A stretch of 64,000 bases of DNA, taken from assembly GCF_012489685.1 (NCBI RefSeq), contig NC_080043.1, positions 15,432,223 through 15,496,222 on the forward strand, written 5' to 3'. Both the position numbers and the translations under genes were made by a program. The notes under the pieces are model-generated. The model did no database searches, was not told the origin of the DNA, and saw nothing but the letters and a program-made list of their open reading frames with translations. This document shows positions 1-12,728 of the stretch, one piece after another (the first letter of the stretch is position 1; each line of letters starts with the position of its first letter). Origin of the DNA: Lotus japonicus. Lineage: Eukaryota; Streptophyta; Magnoliopsida; Fabales; Fabaceae.

Positions 1-3000
1 GCACGTCTTGCTGGGAATGGAAGATCTGCTATAGGTTCAATTTCATACCCCAGGATGTATGGTGAAATTGATATGGAAACTCAAATTCACCAACTTGAGC
101 AGGAAGCTTACAGTTCAGTTCTGCGAGCCTTTAAGGCTCAAGCTGATGCCATTACTTGGGTACATTTTATTATTTTGTTTTCACATATCTAATATTTTTT
201 AATTTGTTTCACCTGGTTTAAATGACTGCTAAGTGGCATGCATTTTCTTCAGGACAAGGAAACTTTGCTTACAGACCTAAGAAAAGAATTAAGATTATCA
301 AATGAAGAACACAGGGAACTTCTGGGCCGTGTTAATGCTGATGATGTCATACATAGAATAAGGTCTGATAAATTCTCAAAACATGGTTTCTTTTGGTCAA
401 TTGTTTAGAAGTCAGACTCTTACTTTTTCCGTAGACACATTCTATCTTTTTTTATCAGTATTTCATTTCGTGTTGATTTTAGGGAGTGGAGACAGACAGG
501 AGGCCATCAGCCTGGTGTGCTGAGTACTGGACTGGCTATTCATGATTCAATTCCGAGTCCCACAGTCTCTGCATCCCGTAAGAAGCCGAAGATAACACCC
601 TCTGTACCATCACAATCTTTTGGTGGGCCTTCTCCTCCATTTCACTCGCAACCCTCTGCTGCATCCCTCCAGCCATCTTCTGTTGCAAAACGTGGATCTG
701 TCCCTGGATCTAAGGGAAAGAAGCAAAAAGCTGTTAGTAAATGTTATAATATTTATTTTTTTAAAGCTCAAAGATATATATAATATATAGTAGAAAGTGT
801 TGAGAAACAACCCCTTCTCAACATGGGTACAGTAACCTAACAGCAAAAAGCTGATAAAACTCTGCCACTATAGCAAAACCCACGAGAAACAACCAAGGAG
901 CACGAAAAAGTGCTTAACACCGATCCAAAACCTAAAGTGTTTACCCCCATTGAAATCGAAAAGCGAGAAAACCCGCTCGATACCCACCTTAAACATTAAA
1001 TTCCTCTACATTGCTCTTTATTTATCTACACCGAGCTTGGTCTTATCCCAATCTGAGCTGTTGAAAAAATTATTTGTCACTAACAAAAAATACATACATC
1101 AGCAACATTAAGTTTCTTATTTTGGCTTTTATTTGTAGGGCCAAGTCTTGACAGGTGTATCTTCAAAAAAACAATATCCTTTATTAGGATCAGGTGGAAG
1201 GAATCAAGTGCCAGATAGAGTTACTTCTGGTACTGTTATGGCTGAGCTTGCCGAGGGAGTTGCATCATTTGATTCAGTGATCGGTAGGAGAGTACGAACA
1301 AGATGGCCTGATGACAATAACTTCTATGAAGCTGTTATCTCTGACTACAGTCCAATTGATGTACTTGCAGCCCCCCAATTATTTGAAAATTAGTTTGTCA
1401 ATGTCAATTAGTTTATAGCTGACATGTTTACTTTTATTTTTAACTTTTCAGGGTCGACACAATCTGGTCTATGACATGGGGAGGGCAAATGAAACATGGG
1501 AATGGGTTAATCTGTCCGAGGTATATCTGCTACCGATAACTGTGGTGTAATTCTTGTGTGCTTTGTTACGATTAATCCCCTAGCAATAATTTATCATTGC
1601 AAAGCTATGGTTCTAGAAAACTTAGGGACTTCTTAAGAAAACTTAAGTGGCATTTAAGCAGTACGAGGACAAAGAGAAGTTCATGTTCTTTTGACTTTCC
1701 TCTTTCACCCCGATGGTCCCACCAGGGCCACCGCTCAAGAAAAAAAATTGCTGAGTTCTGATAATGTTCCATGTCACTTTAAAATGAGTTTGTTGTCTTT
1801 TTTCTATGATCTGGTTTCTAGTCTTCTCATGAGCCCTAAAAGTGATTTACCATGAATGTTGCAGAAGAAAGTTCATTTTATCAACTAAATAATATTTAAT
1901 TATGAATATTTCATATTTTTAGAACAAAGTTCTTTAACATTGCTAAAGTAGTCTATTAGGAATTTAAATAAATTCATGCTTGTGTGATGGTTTACTTTTT
2001 CAGATTTTGGGTATATGATATATCTAAAATGATTGAGAACGCTTTGTTATTTAACATCTTTGGCTAGAGTTCTGTAGAGGTTTTAATGCCTTTGGCTGTG
2101 CGTTAGTACAAAGAACAAATGGTCTTTATTGTTTATTATTATCATAAAAAGATTCTGAAGCCTCTGAATTAATTTATTATCAATTTGTCAATATCAGCTC
2201 TAAGGGCTGATGATAAGAATACAAAAGTTGAGAGCTTTTATTAGGAAAGGAAAAGTTTGTTTCACTGGATGTGCAAAATTGCAATCAATGCTTCATTTCC
2301 CAATAAAAACTTTTTACTTTTGGATTCTAATCATCAGGCTAAGGACTGATGTTAACAATACCAATTTATGAATTGGTATCTAACCTAAAATCGTTAAACC
2401 TCAATGTCTAACAATTTAATTTGCGCCTAACCATACATGGGAGATTAGTCTCTTAGTCTTACCTAATAGGTAAGGAGATACTAAGATTCTAGGGAATAAA
2501 AATGAGAGTTAGGGTGTGTTGGATAAAACTAAAAAACTTTTAGGCTTTAGCACTGTGTCCTGATTTAATAATCGTGAAAAACTAGGCACTAAATTAGTAA
2601 TGTCTATACTGACACTGGTATGACACCTGTCACCATACATAAATAATAGCATGTCCCAGTGCTATATCCTTCTAAGGTGCTGCTTAATATGGTAATTGTT
2701 TTTGGAGGGGATCTACTAAATGGACCAATGAAGCACTATCCTGTCAACAGCTCTTTATCTTAGATTTCTTTTAGTTGGTTTGAAGCACAACATCTTTAGG
2801 ACTTAGTCTTAGGTACTCCACATATACCTTAAAATATCATATATGCACTGCTTTTGATCCTTTGTCTCTTTCTCAGTTCTAAACCAATGTTCAACTGAGC
2901 ACTGTGGGAACAGGGAGAATGGAAATGCATGATTTAAAATGCTAAAATTGTTTTAAAGGATACTAGCAGGCATTTAATATAATGAAATTGACTATACTGA

Positions 3001-4701
3001 TGAAATATATTTTCACTTAAAATGTCAAGTAAGGAAATGACTGCTCTAAAATATTGTTAATGATCTTGTGTTGAATATTGTCAGTTTTTGTTTACTTAAT
3101 ATCACTTTTGGCACGTAGTACAACCTTTTCATTTTCAGCACCAAATTGAGATTTCAAACTGGGCTAATCTAGGAATCAGTATATAATGTGGTATCATGTC
3201 TGCATTAATGGCTGCAGCTACTGGTACCATATGAAAAGAAATATATACTCAGATAAACAGAATTTTGACTTTTTAAAACTTTCCCTATATACCCTGAATT
3301 CTGGTGCTTGTTTGATTTTCATGGGATTGAAGCATTGCTCCTTATTTATCTTGAATGCTCAATAATATTTAGAATGTGGATTTGCCATCTGCTTGATATG
3401 CTTAGCACTTCTTGGCACTATATTATTCTAGCTCCTTATATACATTGTTTTGTAAATGCAGATCTCTCCTGAAGATTTTCAGTGGGTAGGTGAGGATCCC
3501 GGTATCAATAATCATGGGGGTTTTGGTGCATCTGGTCGTGGGATGAATGGGTCTACAGGACGTGATAGTGTTCCAGGAGCTGGAAGGGGTAGAGGAGCCA
3601 CGAAGGGCCAATCCAGAAAAAACTTTTTGCCATCACAGAATGGAATAGGAAAGAAGGCCCCAGATGATATACAAATACTTCACACTGAGACACTGGTCAA
3701 AGAGGTGACTGAATAGTTCAATCAAAATACTCTTTGATCTGCGATTGTTTGATCTTTTTATGGCACATATTTAAATTCCCAGTGAACTTGCTAGGTGGAA
3801 AGGGTATTCAGTGCAAATCATCCTGATGCACTTGAAATTGAGAAAGCCAAGAAAGTATTGAAGGTAAGGGTGTATTTTGAATGCGGTCTGCCATTTCTTA
3901 CACTTCCAGCTACTGATTTTTTTTATTCTCTAGCAAATGGTGTGTACAAATAATCATTAATGAATTAAATGCAGGATCATGAGCAGTCTCTTATTGATGC
4001 ACTTGAAAGAATTGCAGATCTTTCTGATGGTGAAAGTGGTACTTCTCAATATTCATACCAGATTGCAGTACTATCTGACATTTCTTTCGTCTAAAATATT
4101 AGAATATTGTGGACGTTATTTACGTGCTGAGTATAGGAATTTGCATCGGTTCAGTTCTAGATTTTTGTATATGCGATTTGAATTGAATTACACGTTATAG
4201 GAATTTCGGTGTCTATAAGGAATTTTGTTCAGCACTAGATTAGTTTGGTCGGTTTGTAAAGTTCACTTCTGAAAGCTAGCATTTCACCATATGCCTGGTA
4301 ATCTGCAAATTTGAGTGTAAATAGGAGAGAAGTACAATGTTTTGGGATGAAAGGATTTGATCCACTGATTATTATGTGTTGCATGTGTGAAGTTGTTTCG
4401 ATTCCATATTTTTCACTTCCCTTTTTAAGCTATTTAATTTCAAACAATCACAGCCTAAGTGTCTAGTGATGCTAATCACTCTATTTTTAGAAGCATGTCG
4501 TCATCAAAGCATGAAATGATAAAAATACATTTCCCGTAATTACAATGTGAGTATTAATAAATTTATAGATGATGTTTCTGGTCCATTGTGCTATTCAATG
4601 TTCCCTACTCGTTTCTTTGTACACTTCTTGATGTTCTTATTGTCTATACAGATGAGGCTGGTCACCATCTATCACATGCTCAATCAATGGATCGAGAATG
4701 A
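1..4701 (+). CDS. EML: EMSY-LIKE chromatin protein (ENT + Agenet/Tudor), 5'-truncated by the window edge
   Basis: Coding exons joined by GT/AG introns: 1-159, 253-362, 483-732, 1139-1360, 1452-1520, 3462-3704, 3795-3863, 3975-4038, 4652-4701 (TGA at 4699-4701); phases agree throughout and 411 codons are visible. The ENT domain opens near [20 protein letters not shown] and ends near [11 protein letters not shown]. The Agenet/Tudor domain runs from [14 protein letters not shown] through [20 protein letters not shown] Gly/Arg-rich stretch and a C-terminal helix ([18 protein letters not shown]) follow. Known for the family: EMSY-LIKE proteins are nuclear, plant-specific histone readers linked to immunity, flowering and seed development. 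I infer the same role here. The first codon read is in frame and the true start lies upstream. Intron 5 (1521-3461) is by far the longest. The paralogue (EML1-4) is not settled by sequence; gene order suggests EML4. Confidence 0.93.
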
Positions 4702-7175
4702 TGGAACAGCAACTTTGTACAATGGCAAAGGAGGCATTATGGCTGCTAACTCATGGAGAAGATTGAACTTGTATTATGTCACAACAAAATTTCCCTGACA
4801 GATGATAGCTCTAGTCTTGGGTCATGTGCATTAGTCATTTAAGTAGGATGAAAATTATGTAGTTTCGTATTAGTTATTTATTGAGATTAATAATTGACTT
4901 AGGATCAGGTGATGCTATTATGTGTATAAGTTCTTGTACTTTTTTGTGTCAAATTATGGGTCCGCTCTGCGCTCTTCTACTAAGAAATCAGAATAATGGT
5001 AGCAACAGATTTTTGTTTTTTTAAGTTTTAACACAGCAAATATTAAGTGGTTTGGGGTTAACCAGCATAAATGTGTGATTTTTTATCCCTTATCTTTTTA
5101 CATTTATGCTATGTTTGGATGCAGAGTTGAAAATGAGAGGAAGGAACATAAGGGAAGAGATTATAAAAGGAAAATGGGGTGTTTTTCAAGTTGTTTCGAT
5201 TGAGAGAAAATGGTGGGAGAATGAAAGAAAAGGTAATGGAAATGAGTGCAAGACATAATTACTATTTTACCCATCAAATTATTGTTTCAATATACATTTT
5301 ATATCATAAAAAATATAATTATAATATTTTACACTAAATTATTATAATAAGATCATATTTCTACCTATTAAACCGGAGCTTGGGTCGTGGTTTCTATGCT
5401 CGGCAGCATGGGGGTGATCTTGTGTGCTGAGGTTCGGGCCCTCCTCCTCCTCCTGCTGCTGCTGCGTTGAAATCATTACTCGTGTGTTGATCCTGCACAA
5501 GACAACCAGATTGGGCTCAACAGGTGAAGACTTCCCCACATCCAGCCGAACCATTAATGGTTGAAATCATTACACCTACCTGGACAAGACAAGACACACT
5601 GTGAAGCCCATATTACCAGATGAATAAAGCACTTGCCTTAAACTCCACATGCATGAACTGCAACTGTGTAAGCGAGGGATTGACCATCTCTTTCCTATTT
5701 CAGGTGTGAATTGGTAGTAACATAATTATCTATTTTGGGTTAAAATAAATACTACACCTTTGGCTTTCTATGTTTGGACCATCTTAAATGGCTTCTCCAT
5801 GCATTGATCTTGATAGGATGGTTACCTAAATTAAAGATTTCCATATCTTCCAATTGCAGAAGCTTTTGATGCATATCCCATATTTGTTGAGCCTCTAGTT
5901 ATATGGACGACCAATTTTTTCTGCTCAGCAACTTCAAGTGCATCCAATTCTTAACAAACATTTGCAAAACTTTCTGCTCTCCAACTTCAAGTGCATCCAG
6001 TTCTACCATTAGGAGAATCATCAAGTGCATCCAATTCATTGCCCTCAGGCTGTGAAGATAATTTTTGAAAAAAAATAACACGGAACTAATTCTGGGACAT
6101 CTAAAAACTTAAGTATGAAGCTTACTTATATCCCCTTCCTCTATTCATTTACTCTGCCTCCCTACTATAACATGTAATGATTGATCTCAAATTTTATCAC
6201 ACAATTTTCCTTTCCTTCTTTTGTTTTTATGACTACCAAACGATATGAACATACATTATCATTTTGGTGAGAACGAAGGTTCAATTCATAATATAGTGCT
6301 GAGAGTAAAACAATGAAGCGTTTCTCTATCGCCCCCGGTGGTAAATGCAAAGGGAATAACAATAATTACTTCGAATGAGGAGGGATTATCTCATTGTCAG
6401 ATTTATATTTTTTTATGCTACTTATTCAGATTTTTTTTCTTACATGTCACAGGCCAATTTGTTAGCCAGTGGGTTTAGGTGGGGCGGACAAAGGGAGCCC
6501 ATGTGAGCCCGTTTATCCGTGGGTTAAGCGGATTGCAATGACCCGCATACCTAGTTTTGATTGGATATGCACGTGGGCCAGCCTGGTCAGTTTAGGCTCA
6601 ATCACTTAACCCGCGAATAAACGAGGCAATACATGTAGATCCGCATTTAAACGAACCTATATTTTGAGTGACTCGCGTCCTCCCCACTTAAACTTGTGAG
6701 CTAACGAGTCAGTCCACATGCCAACTAAGAAAAACTAAATTCTGAATAAATAACATAACATAAAAAATTATAAATGTTCATAATTTCCTTTTTTTACAAA
6801 CTGAAATTTGTTAACATTACTAATTTTTTCCTTTTTTGGAAAAACCAAATTATACTATATAAATAAGGAGTAAGATGTAGGGACTCCGACCCAAATAAAA
6901 ACTGGTTCCAAGTAAGAAGCAATATCAAATACAAAAAAAATGGAAAACAGACTTAAAAAAGTAACAAGTTGCACACAGCCGTCCAGAGTGTTACTGATGA
7001 CCATACACAGCAGAAGCAGATTGTGAAAACCCATAAGAGAAGCCAAAAACAAAGATTTAATAGCCAGTGCAAAATAAGATTGCATAACATAGCTATAAAA
7101 CCACACTAAACCAACAACAACAAGGAAGCTCACAACTAGTCCCGAAAGCAGCCCAGAAAAAAGAAAATAGAAGTT
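4702..7175. other. Intergenic DNA after the EML gene, no gene recognised
   Basis: The 3' flank of the EML gene is followed by AT-rich DNA. Around 5105-5340 lies a purine-rich block starting TATGTTTGGATGC, a style common in plant non-autonomous elements, but I found no matching inverted end. A minus-strand frame at 5342-5554 (poly-Gln/Glu) resembles nothing I know. At 6435-6720 a GC-richer block repeats words such as cccgtttatccgtgggttaa. It looks like part of a dispersed repeat, but no termini were found. Confidence 0.5.
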
Positions 7176-7179
7176 GAAT

Positions 7180-7443
7180 GCTAAGGAAAAGGTTGTCAAA
7201 CCGAGTTGTCAGGGCAAGACCAAATGAGTTGTTTTCTGCTGCAACCATTCTTAGCATAATGGTCAGGCATAGTATTAGCCTCCCGATATATATGGTACAC
7301 ACTTAAGCAATTTTGTTGGCCAACCATGTAGTCAATCTGATTCAATCATTGATTAGTGTCCAAGATCTATTTGCTTTTGAATTAAAGAATCCAACCGCGA
7401 TTGATGAATCACTTTCTATGACTGCAAAAGGAGATTTATTGGT
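7180..7443 (-). pseudogene. LINE RNase H domain relic
   Basis: Read on the minus strand with stops and frame breaks, the block gives AVIESDSSIAVGFFNS, then SWTLIND, then VYHIYREANTMPDHYAKNGC. This is the order and spacing of the reverse-transcriptase-associated RNase H (RVT_3) domain at the C-terminus of plant non-LTR retrotransposons, with the IYREAN..AD.AK core recognisable (Asp retained, Ala changed to Pro). The piece is cut at its 5' side exactly where a Gypsy-like LTR start begins (about 7444). No complete LINE surrounds it. Confidence 0.7.
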
Positions 7444-8300
7444 TGTAACACCCCAAACTTTGGATCAGGGGTCACATTAGCTAGGAACCTTTCAAAAACA
7501 AGGGACCAATTTCAAAAATCACTTAGAAACATCATGCTATCAAATGCAACAGAGTATCCGAGAGGTTCCCAAGAAAGAGAGGTGTTCTCTCAAAGGATGT
7601 GCTTAAATACCAAGTCTTTTCTAACCAAAATGAACTTGAAACACCATCACAAAATCAACATTGGTATCTGAAGCCACATTTTCAAAATCGTTTAAAAAAA
7701 ACTCAAATCAATATCAACTATAAACTAATAATTAAATACCCAATAGAATCATAATAATAACCGAACGCCATCCAAAATAATACTAATTATTCGTCATGTA
7801 AACATGTGCTTGAACCTTTAATCAAAAACTAATTTAAAAGACAGTTACTAGGCAACGATGAAAAGAAAGGTCTAATGTTGTCGTGAAGCCATAGCTTCAA
7901 GGAAAAAGTTGCATTACTCCTACTTAAGCGCCAACAGCTTCTCGTCGATCATCATCTCCACCATCTCCGGCACAGACTCCTCTTCCGGATCTTCCTCCTC
8001 AAAAGTGTCCACCATTTTCACATCAGGCTCTTCTTTTTAAGGTATCTCTAGTGGTGGTAGACTAAATGTCACTTCTCCAAAGCGGTAATCATGAGATTTG
8101 TGACTGTTAGAATTCTTAACAACTATTGCAAACGAACCACGACATGTAGCCTTTCACATGTCATGGTCAATCTCCCACACGTCAGGTGAATCTTGGCAAG
8201 AAATATCGTAAACTATTTGGTATGCCATCTTGCTCGCTTAATGACTTAAGAGCCCAAAAAATCATACAACAAGCGGAAAGAGTTAACTTGAACAATCAAA
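7444..8300 (+). mobile_element. Gypsy-like LTR start or truncated LTR fragment
   Basis: The block begins TGTAACACCCCAAAC, the typical 5' terminus of many plant Ty3/Gypsy LTRs, and begins where the LINE RNase H relic stops. At about 7930-8040 the minus strand reads an acidic open stretch (KKEEPDVKMVDTFEEEDPEE). I cannot see a matching second LTR, a primer-binding site, or a TG...CA end with target duplication. The 3' limit is therefore a guess, and this could be a solo or broken LTR. Confidence 0.4.
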
Positions 8301-8479
8301 GATAAGAAATAAGCCATAGCACATTATATTTCACAAGTGAATAACAAATATAAGCAAAGATTAATCATAACAGTAAGAGTTAGTTCCTAATGCAACTATA
8401 TGTGAACTACCAAAAACTGGTCAAAACGCCTATCAAGGCGGGACAATCGCATGGGACAACACCGTCTCATCGTCACTTC

Positions 8480-8817
8480 TTCAGTCCGTTAACTATGTCC
8501 TGGAATTCAACTCCTATAATGCACATGTTATGACAAAGAACAAGCTACAAATCCATACTTGTTAGACCTTCCCAAAGCAAAGCACCTCCTTCTAACATCT
8601 TCTACACCTATAAGCAGAGCAGCACCTCCTCCTAGGGTAAGTCCTCCTGATTCTCAATCTATTTCATCACTGACATCTGGGTTAGCTCCACCACATCCAT
8701 CACAAAAGGCAATTGAAAATTCAAACCCTGGATGTAGTAGTGGCATTGCCGCATTGGTACTTTGGGGTACAGTGGTTAGTGGTTCCCTCACCTTTGTTCT
8801 ATTTCTTAGCTTCATTA
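8480..8817 (+). other. Unidentified proline-rich plus transmembrane open stretch abutting the array
   Basis: An open frame (stop-free from about 8526) reads a Pro/Ser-rich segment followed by a hydrophobic run (IAALVLWGTVVSGSLTFVLF) and Lys residues, as in a stem plus one membrane anchor. A GTAAGT donor-like site lies inside it near 8636. It ends by running into the edge of the tandem array. It could be a captured exon or a chance frame. I do not recognise a family. Confidence 0.25.
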
Positions 8818-8854
8818 AGATTAAAAAAAATAAAAAAATATAACAGATAATCCA

Positions 8855-10140
8855 CTGATCAAATAGAGGGTGTAAATTTGGACCTCAAGTTTAACGGTCC
8901 ATTCTAGGTAAATCCTATTTTCTATGCTATTTATCATGGTTGTAAAACCGGACCGGTGATAATTACAAAACTTCAAGGCAAATGTACTTACACAAAAATT
9001 CAAACAATTCATAGTTTAGTTTCTTTTACTCTTTCTAGTCCTCCTTACCTTAGAGAAAAATTACCATTCAGATGATTTCTTCCAAGAGTTTCTCTAAAAC
9101 GGACCCCTAAAAAAGAGGTCCAAATTTGGAACTCCTCTCTATTTGAGTGGTGATCAACTGTAATTTTTTTTATCCCAATCATTAATTTACATTAAGACTT
9201 AATTAATGAACAAATTCTAATTTAACCAAATCTACATCTTCTCAATCCCCATTGCAAACCCTTATTCTTCTTCCCTACCTTCGAATCCATAACCCTTCTT
9301 TCAAGTTTTCCGCCTCTCAATGTGCTCCTTCCCCCGCAACCAAAATCCAAGCACTACCCCCACCGAGACCAAATCGAACCCAGGTGCAAATCTCACTTTG
9401 TGACCTCATTCCCCTGCAATTGAACCCACCACTCACTCACCCCCTAGAGACAAGGATTGAGATAAGAGAACGAGATGGAGACAAAAATGATTACGAGCAA
9501 GGTAGTGAGGAGGCAAAAGCAAAGGGGAGGGCTTTTCCAGATTTGTTCGATTTCGGTGGTGTGGGGTTTGATCTGTTTGATGGGTTTGGATTCTAAATCA
9601 GTTTGATTTCTTTTCGATTCCAGATCTATTCAGATCAGAATGTTAAAGAATGTTTGACAACCCATTGATTTTGCCTCCTCACCATAGAGATCGAACAGAT
9701 CTGGAAAATCTCTCACCTTTGTTTTTGCCTCCCCACTACGTTGCTCCTCCACATCATTTTTGTCTAGATATCTTCCTCTTCCCTCAATCCTTGTCTCTAT
9801 GAGGGGGGAGGTAAGTGAAGGGTTGGTTTGATTGCATGCGAATGAGGTCACGAAGTGGTGTTTGCATGTTTCAATTGGATCTCGATGAGGGCAATGCTTG
9901 GATTTTGGTTGCTGGGGAAGGAGCACGATGGGAGAAGGAAAGCTTGGAAGAATGAGTTAAAGATTCGAGGGTAAGGATTTGAAGGTAGGGGATTGCAGAG
10001 AGAATCTCTTCAGATTTAGGGATTGAGAAGAGTAAAATGCAAATTAGGTGAAATTAGAAAGTTGTTCATTAATTAAATCTTTAATGTAAATTAATGAATT
10101 TAATATTAAAAAAATTAAAATATAATATTACATATAATCA
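8855..10140. repeat. Array unit 1 (B type)
   Basis: First unit of the array. Left-arm open frame 9252-9596 (+, 114 codons, longest of the arms) and right-arm open frame 9630-9926 (-, 98 codons) converge on the palindrome centre. The foldback part runs roughly 9085-10202, from gagtttctct..ggacc to ggtaaaccct, with imperfect terminal repeats around GAGGTCCAAATTT. It shares the B-type deletion after ctcaatcccc and the word cattctagg with unit 3. Confidence 0.8.
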
Positions 10141-11446
10141 CTGATCAAACATAGGGTGTAAATTTGGAACTCAATTTTAACGACCATGCTGGGTAAACCC
10201 TATTTTCTATGCTATTTATTATGGTTGTAAAACCGGACCGGTGATAATTACAAAACTTCAAGGCAAATGTACCACACAAAAAATCAAACAAATCATAGTT
10301 TAGTTTCTTTTACTCTTTCTAGTCTTCCTTACCTTAGAGACAAATTACCATTCACATGATTTCTTCCAAGAGTTTCTCTAACATGGACCCCTAAAAAAAG
10401 GTCCAAATTTGGACTCCTCTCTATTTGAGTGGTGATCAACTGTAATTTTTATTTTTTTTATCCAAATCATAAATTTACATTAAGACTTAATTAATGAACA
10501 AATTCTAATTTAACCTAATTTACATCTTCTCAATCCCCAAATCTGAAAATATTCCCACTGCAAACCCTTATTCTTCTTCCCTACCTTCGAATCCATAACC
10601 CTTCTTCCAAGTTTTCCGCCTCCCAATGTGCTCTTTCCCCCGCAACCAAAATCCAAGCACTACTCCCATCGAGACCAAATCGAACCCAGGTGCAAACCTC
10701 ACTTTGTGAACCCATTCCCCTGCAATTGAACCCACCCCTCACTCACCCCCTAGAGACAAGGATTGAGAGAAGACAACGAGATGGAGATAAAAATGATTAC
10801 GAGCAAGGTAGTGAGGAGGCAAAAGCAAAGGGGAGGGCTTTTCCAGATTTGTTCGATTTCAGTGGTGTGGGGTTTGATCTGTTTGATGGGTTTGGATTCT
10901 AAATCGGTTTGATTTCTTTTCGATTCCTGATCTGTTCAGATCAGAATGTTAATGAATGTTAGACAACCCTTTGTTTTGGCTCCTCACCATTGAAATCGAA
11001 CAGATCTGGAAAAGCCCTCACCTTTGTTTTTTCCTCCCCACTACGTTGCTCCTCTACATCATTTTTGTCTCGATATCTTCCTCTTCCCTTAATCCTTGTC
11101 TCTATGAGGAGGGAGGTAAGTGAAGGGTTGGTTTGATTGTGGCGATTGAGGTCATGAGGTGGTGTTCGCATTTGGTTCGATTGGGTCTAGATGGGGGCAA
11201 TGCTTGGATTTTGGTAGCTGGGGAAGGAGCACAGTTGGAGAAGGAAAGCTTGGAAGAAGTTGTTAAAGATTCGAAGGTAAGGATTCGAAGGTAGGGGTTT
11301 GTAGGGAGAGTCTCTTTAGATTTAAGGATTGAGAAGAGGAAAATGTAAATTAGGTGAAATTAGAAAGTTGTTCATTAATTAAATCTTTAATGTAAATTAA
11401 TGAATTTAAGATTAAAAAAATTAAAATAAAATATTACAGAAAATCA
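10141..11446. repeat. Array unit 2 (A type)
   Basis: Same foldback layout as unit 1. Open frames in the arms: 10690-10902 (+, 70 codons) and 10959-11171 (-, 70 codons). A-type markers are catagggtgtaaatttggaac, gtaccacac, and the longer ctcaatccccaaatctgaaaa before the left arm. Those markers recur in unit 4 and not in units 1, 3 and 5. Confidence 0.8.
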
Positions 11447-12728
11447 CTGATCAAACAGAGGGTGTAAATTTGGACCTCAATTTTAACGGTCCATTCTAGG
11501 TAAACCCTATTTTCTGTGCAATTTATCATGGTTGTAAAACCAGACCGGTGATAATGACAAAACTTCAAGGCAAATGTACAACACAAAAAATCAAACAATT
11601 CAAAGTTTAGTTTCTTTTACTCTTTCTAGTCTTCCTTACCTTAGAGAAAAATTAACATTCAGATGATTTCTTCCAAGAGTTTCTCTAACATGGACCCGTA
11701 AAAAAGAGGTCCAAATTTGAACCTCCTCTCTATTTGAGTGGTGTTCAACTGTAAGTTTTATTTTTATTTTTTTATCCCAATCATTAATTTACATTAAGAC
11801 TTAATTAATGAACAAATTCTAAATTAACCTAATTTACATCTTCTCAATCCCCAACTGCAAACCCTTATTCTTCTTCCCTACCTTCGAATCCATAACCCTT
11901 CTTCCAAGTTTTCCGCTTCCAAATGTGCTCCTTCCCCCGCAACCAAAATCCAAGCACTACCCACACCGAGAGCAAATCAAACCCAGATGCAAACCTCACT
12001 CTGTGACCCTATTCCCATGCAATTGAACCCACCCCTCACTCACCCCCTAGAGACAAGGATTGAAAGAAGAGAACGAGATGGAGACAAAAATGGTGAAGAG
12101 CAAGGTAGTGAGGATGTAAAAGCGAAGGGGAGGGCTTTTCCAGATTTGTTTGATTTCGGTGGTGTGGGATCTGTTTGATGGGTTTGGATTCTAAATCGGT
12201 TTGATTTCTTTTCGATTCCAGATCTATTTAGATCAGAATGTTAGACAACTCATTGTATTTGCCTCCCCACCATAGAAATCGAACAGATCTGGAAAAGCCT
12301 TCACCTTTGTTTTTGCCTCCCCACTACGTTGCTCCTCGACATCATTTTGGTCTCGATATCTTCCTTTTCCCTCAATCCTTGTCTCTATGAGGGGGAGGTA
12401 AGTGAAGGGTTGGTTTGATTGCGGCGAATGAGGTCATGAAGTGGTGTTCGCATTTGGTTCGATTGTGTCTAGATGGGGGCAATGCTTGGATTTTGGTTGC
12501 TGGGGAAGGAGCACCGTGGGAGAAGGAAAGCTTGGAAGAATGGGTTAAAGATTCGAAGGTAAGGATTCAAAGGTAGGGGTTTGCAGGGAGAATCTCTTCA
12601 GATTTAGAGATTGAGAAGAGGAAAATGTAAATTAGGTGAAATTAGAAAGTTGTTCATTAATTAAATCTTTAATGTAAATTAATGAATTTAATATTAAAAA
12701 AATTAAAATATAATATTACATATAATCA
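11447..12728. repeat. Array unit 3 (B type)
   Basis: Foldback unit with B markers: cagagggtg, gtacaacac, catggacccgtaaaa, and ctcaatccccaactgc. The left-arm frame is 11987-12178 (+, 63 codons). The right arm lacks an open frame of 60 codons or more, the only arm in the array to do so. Confidence 0.8.
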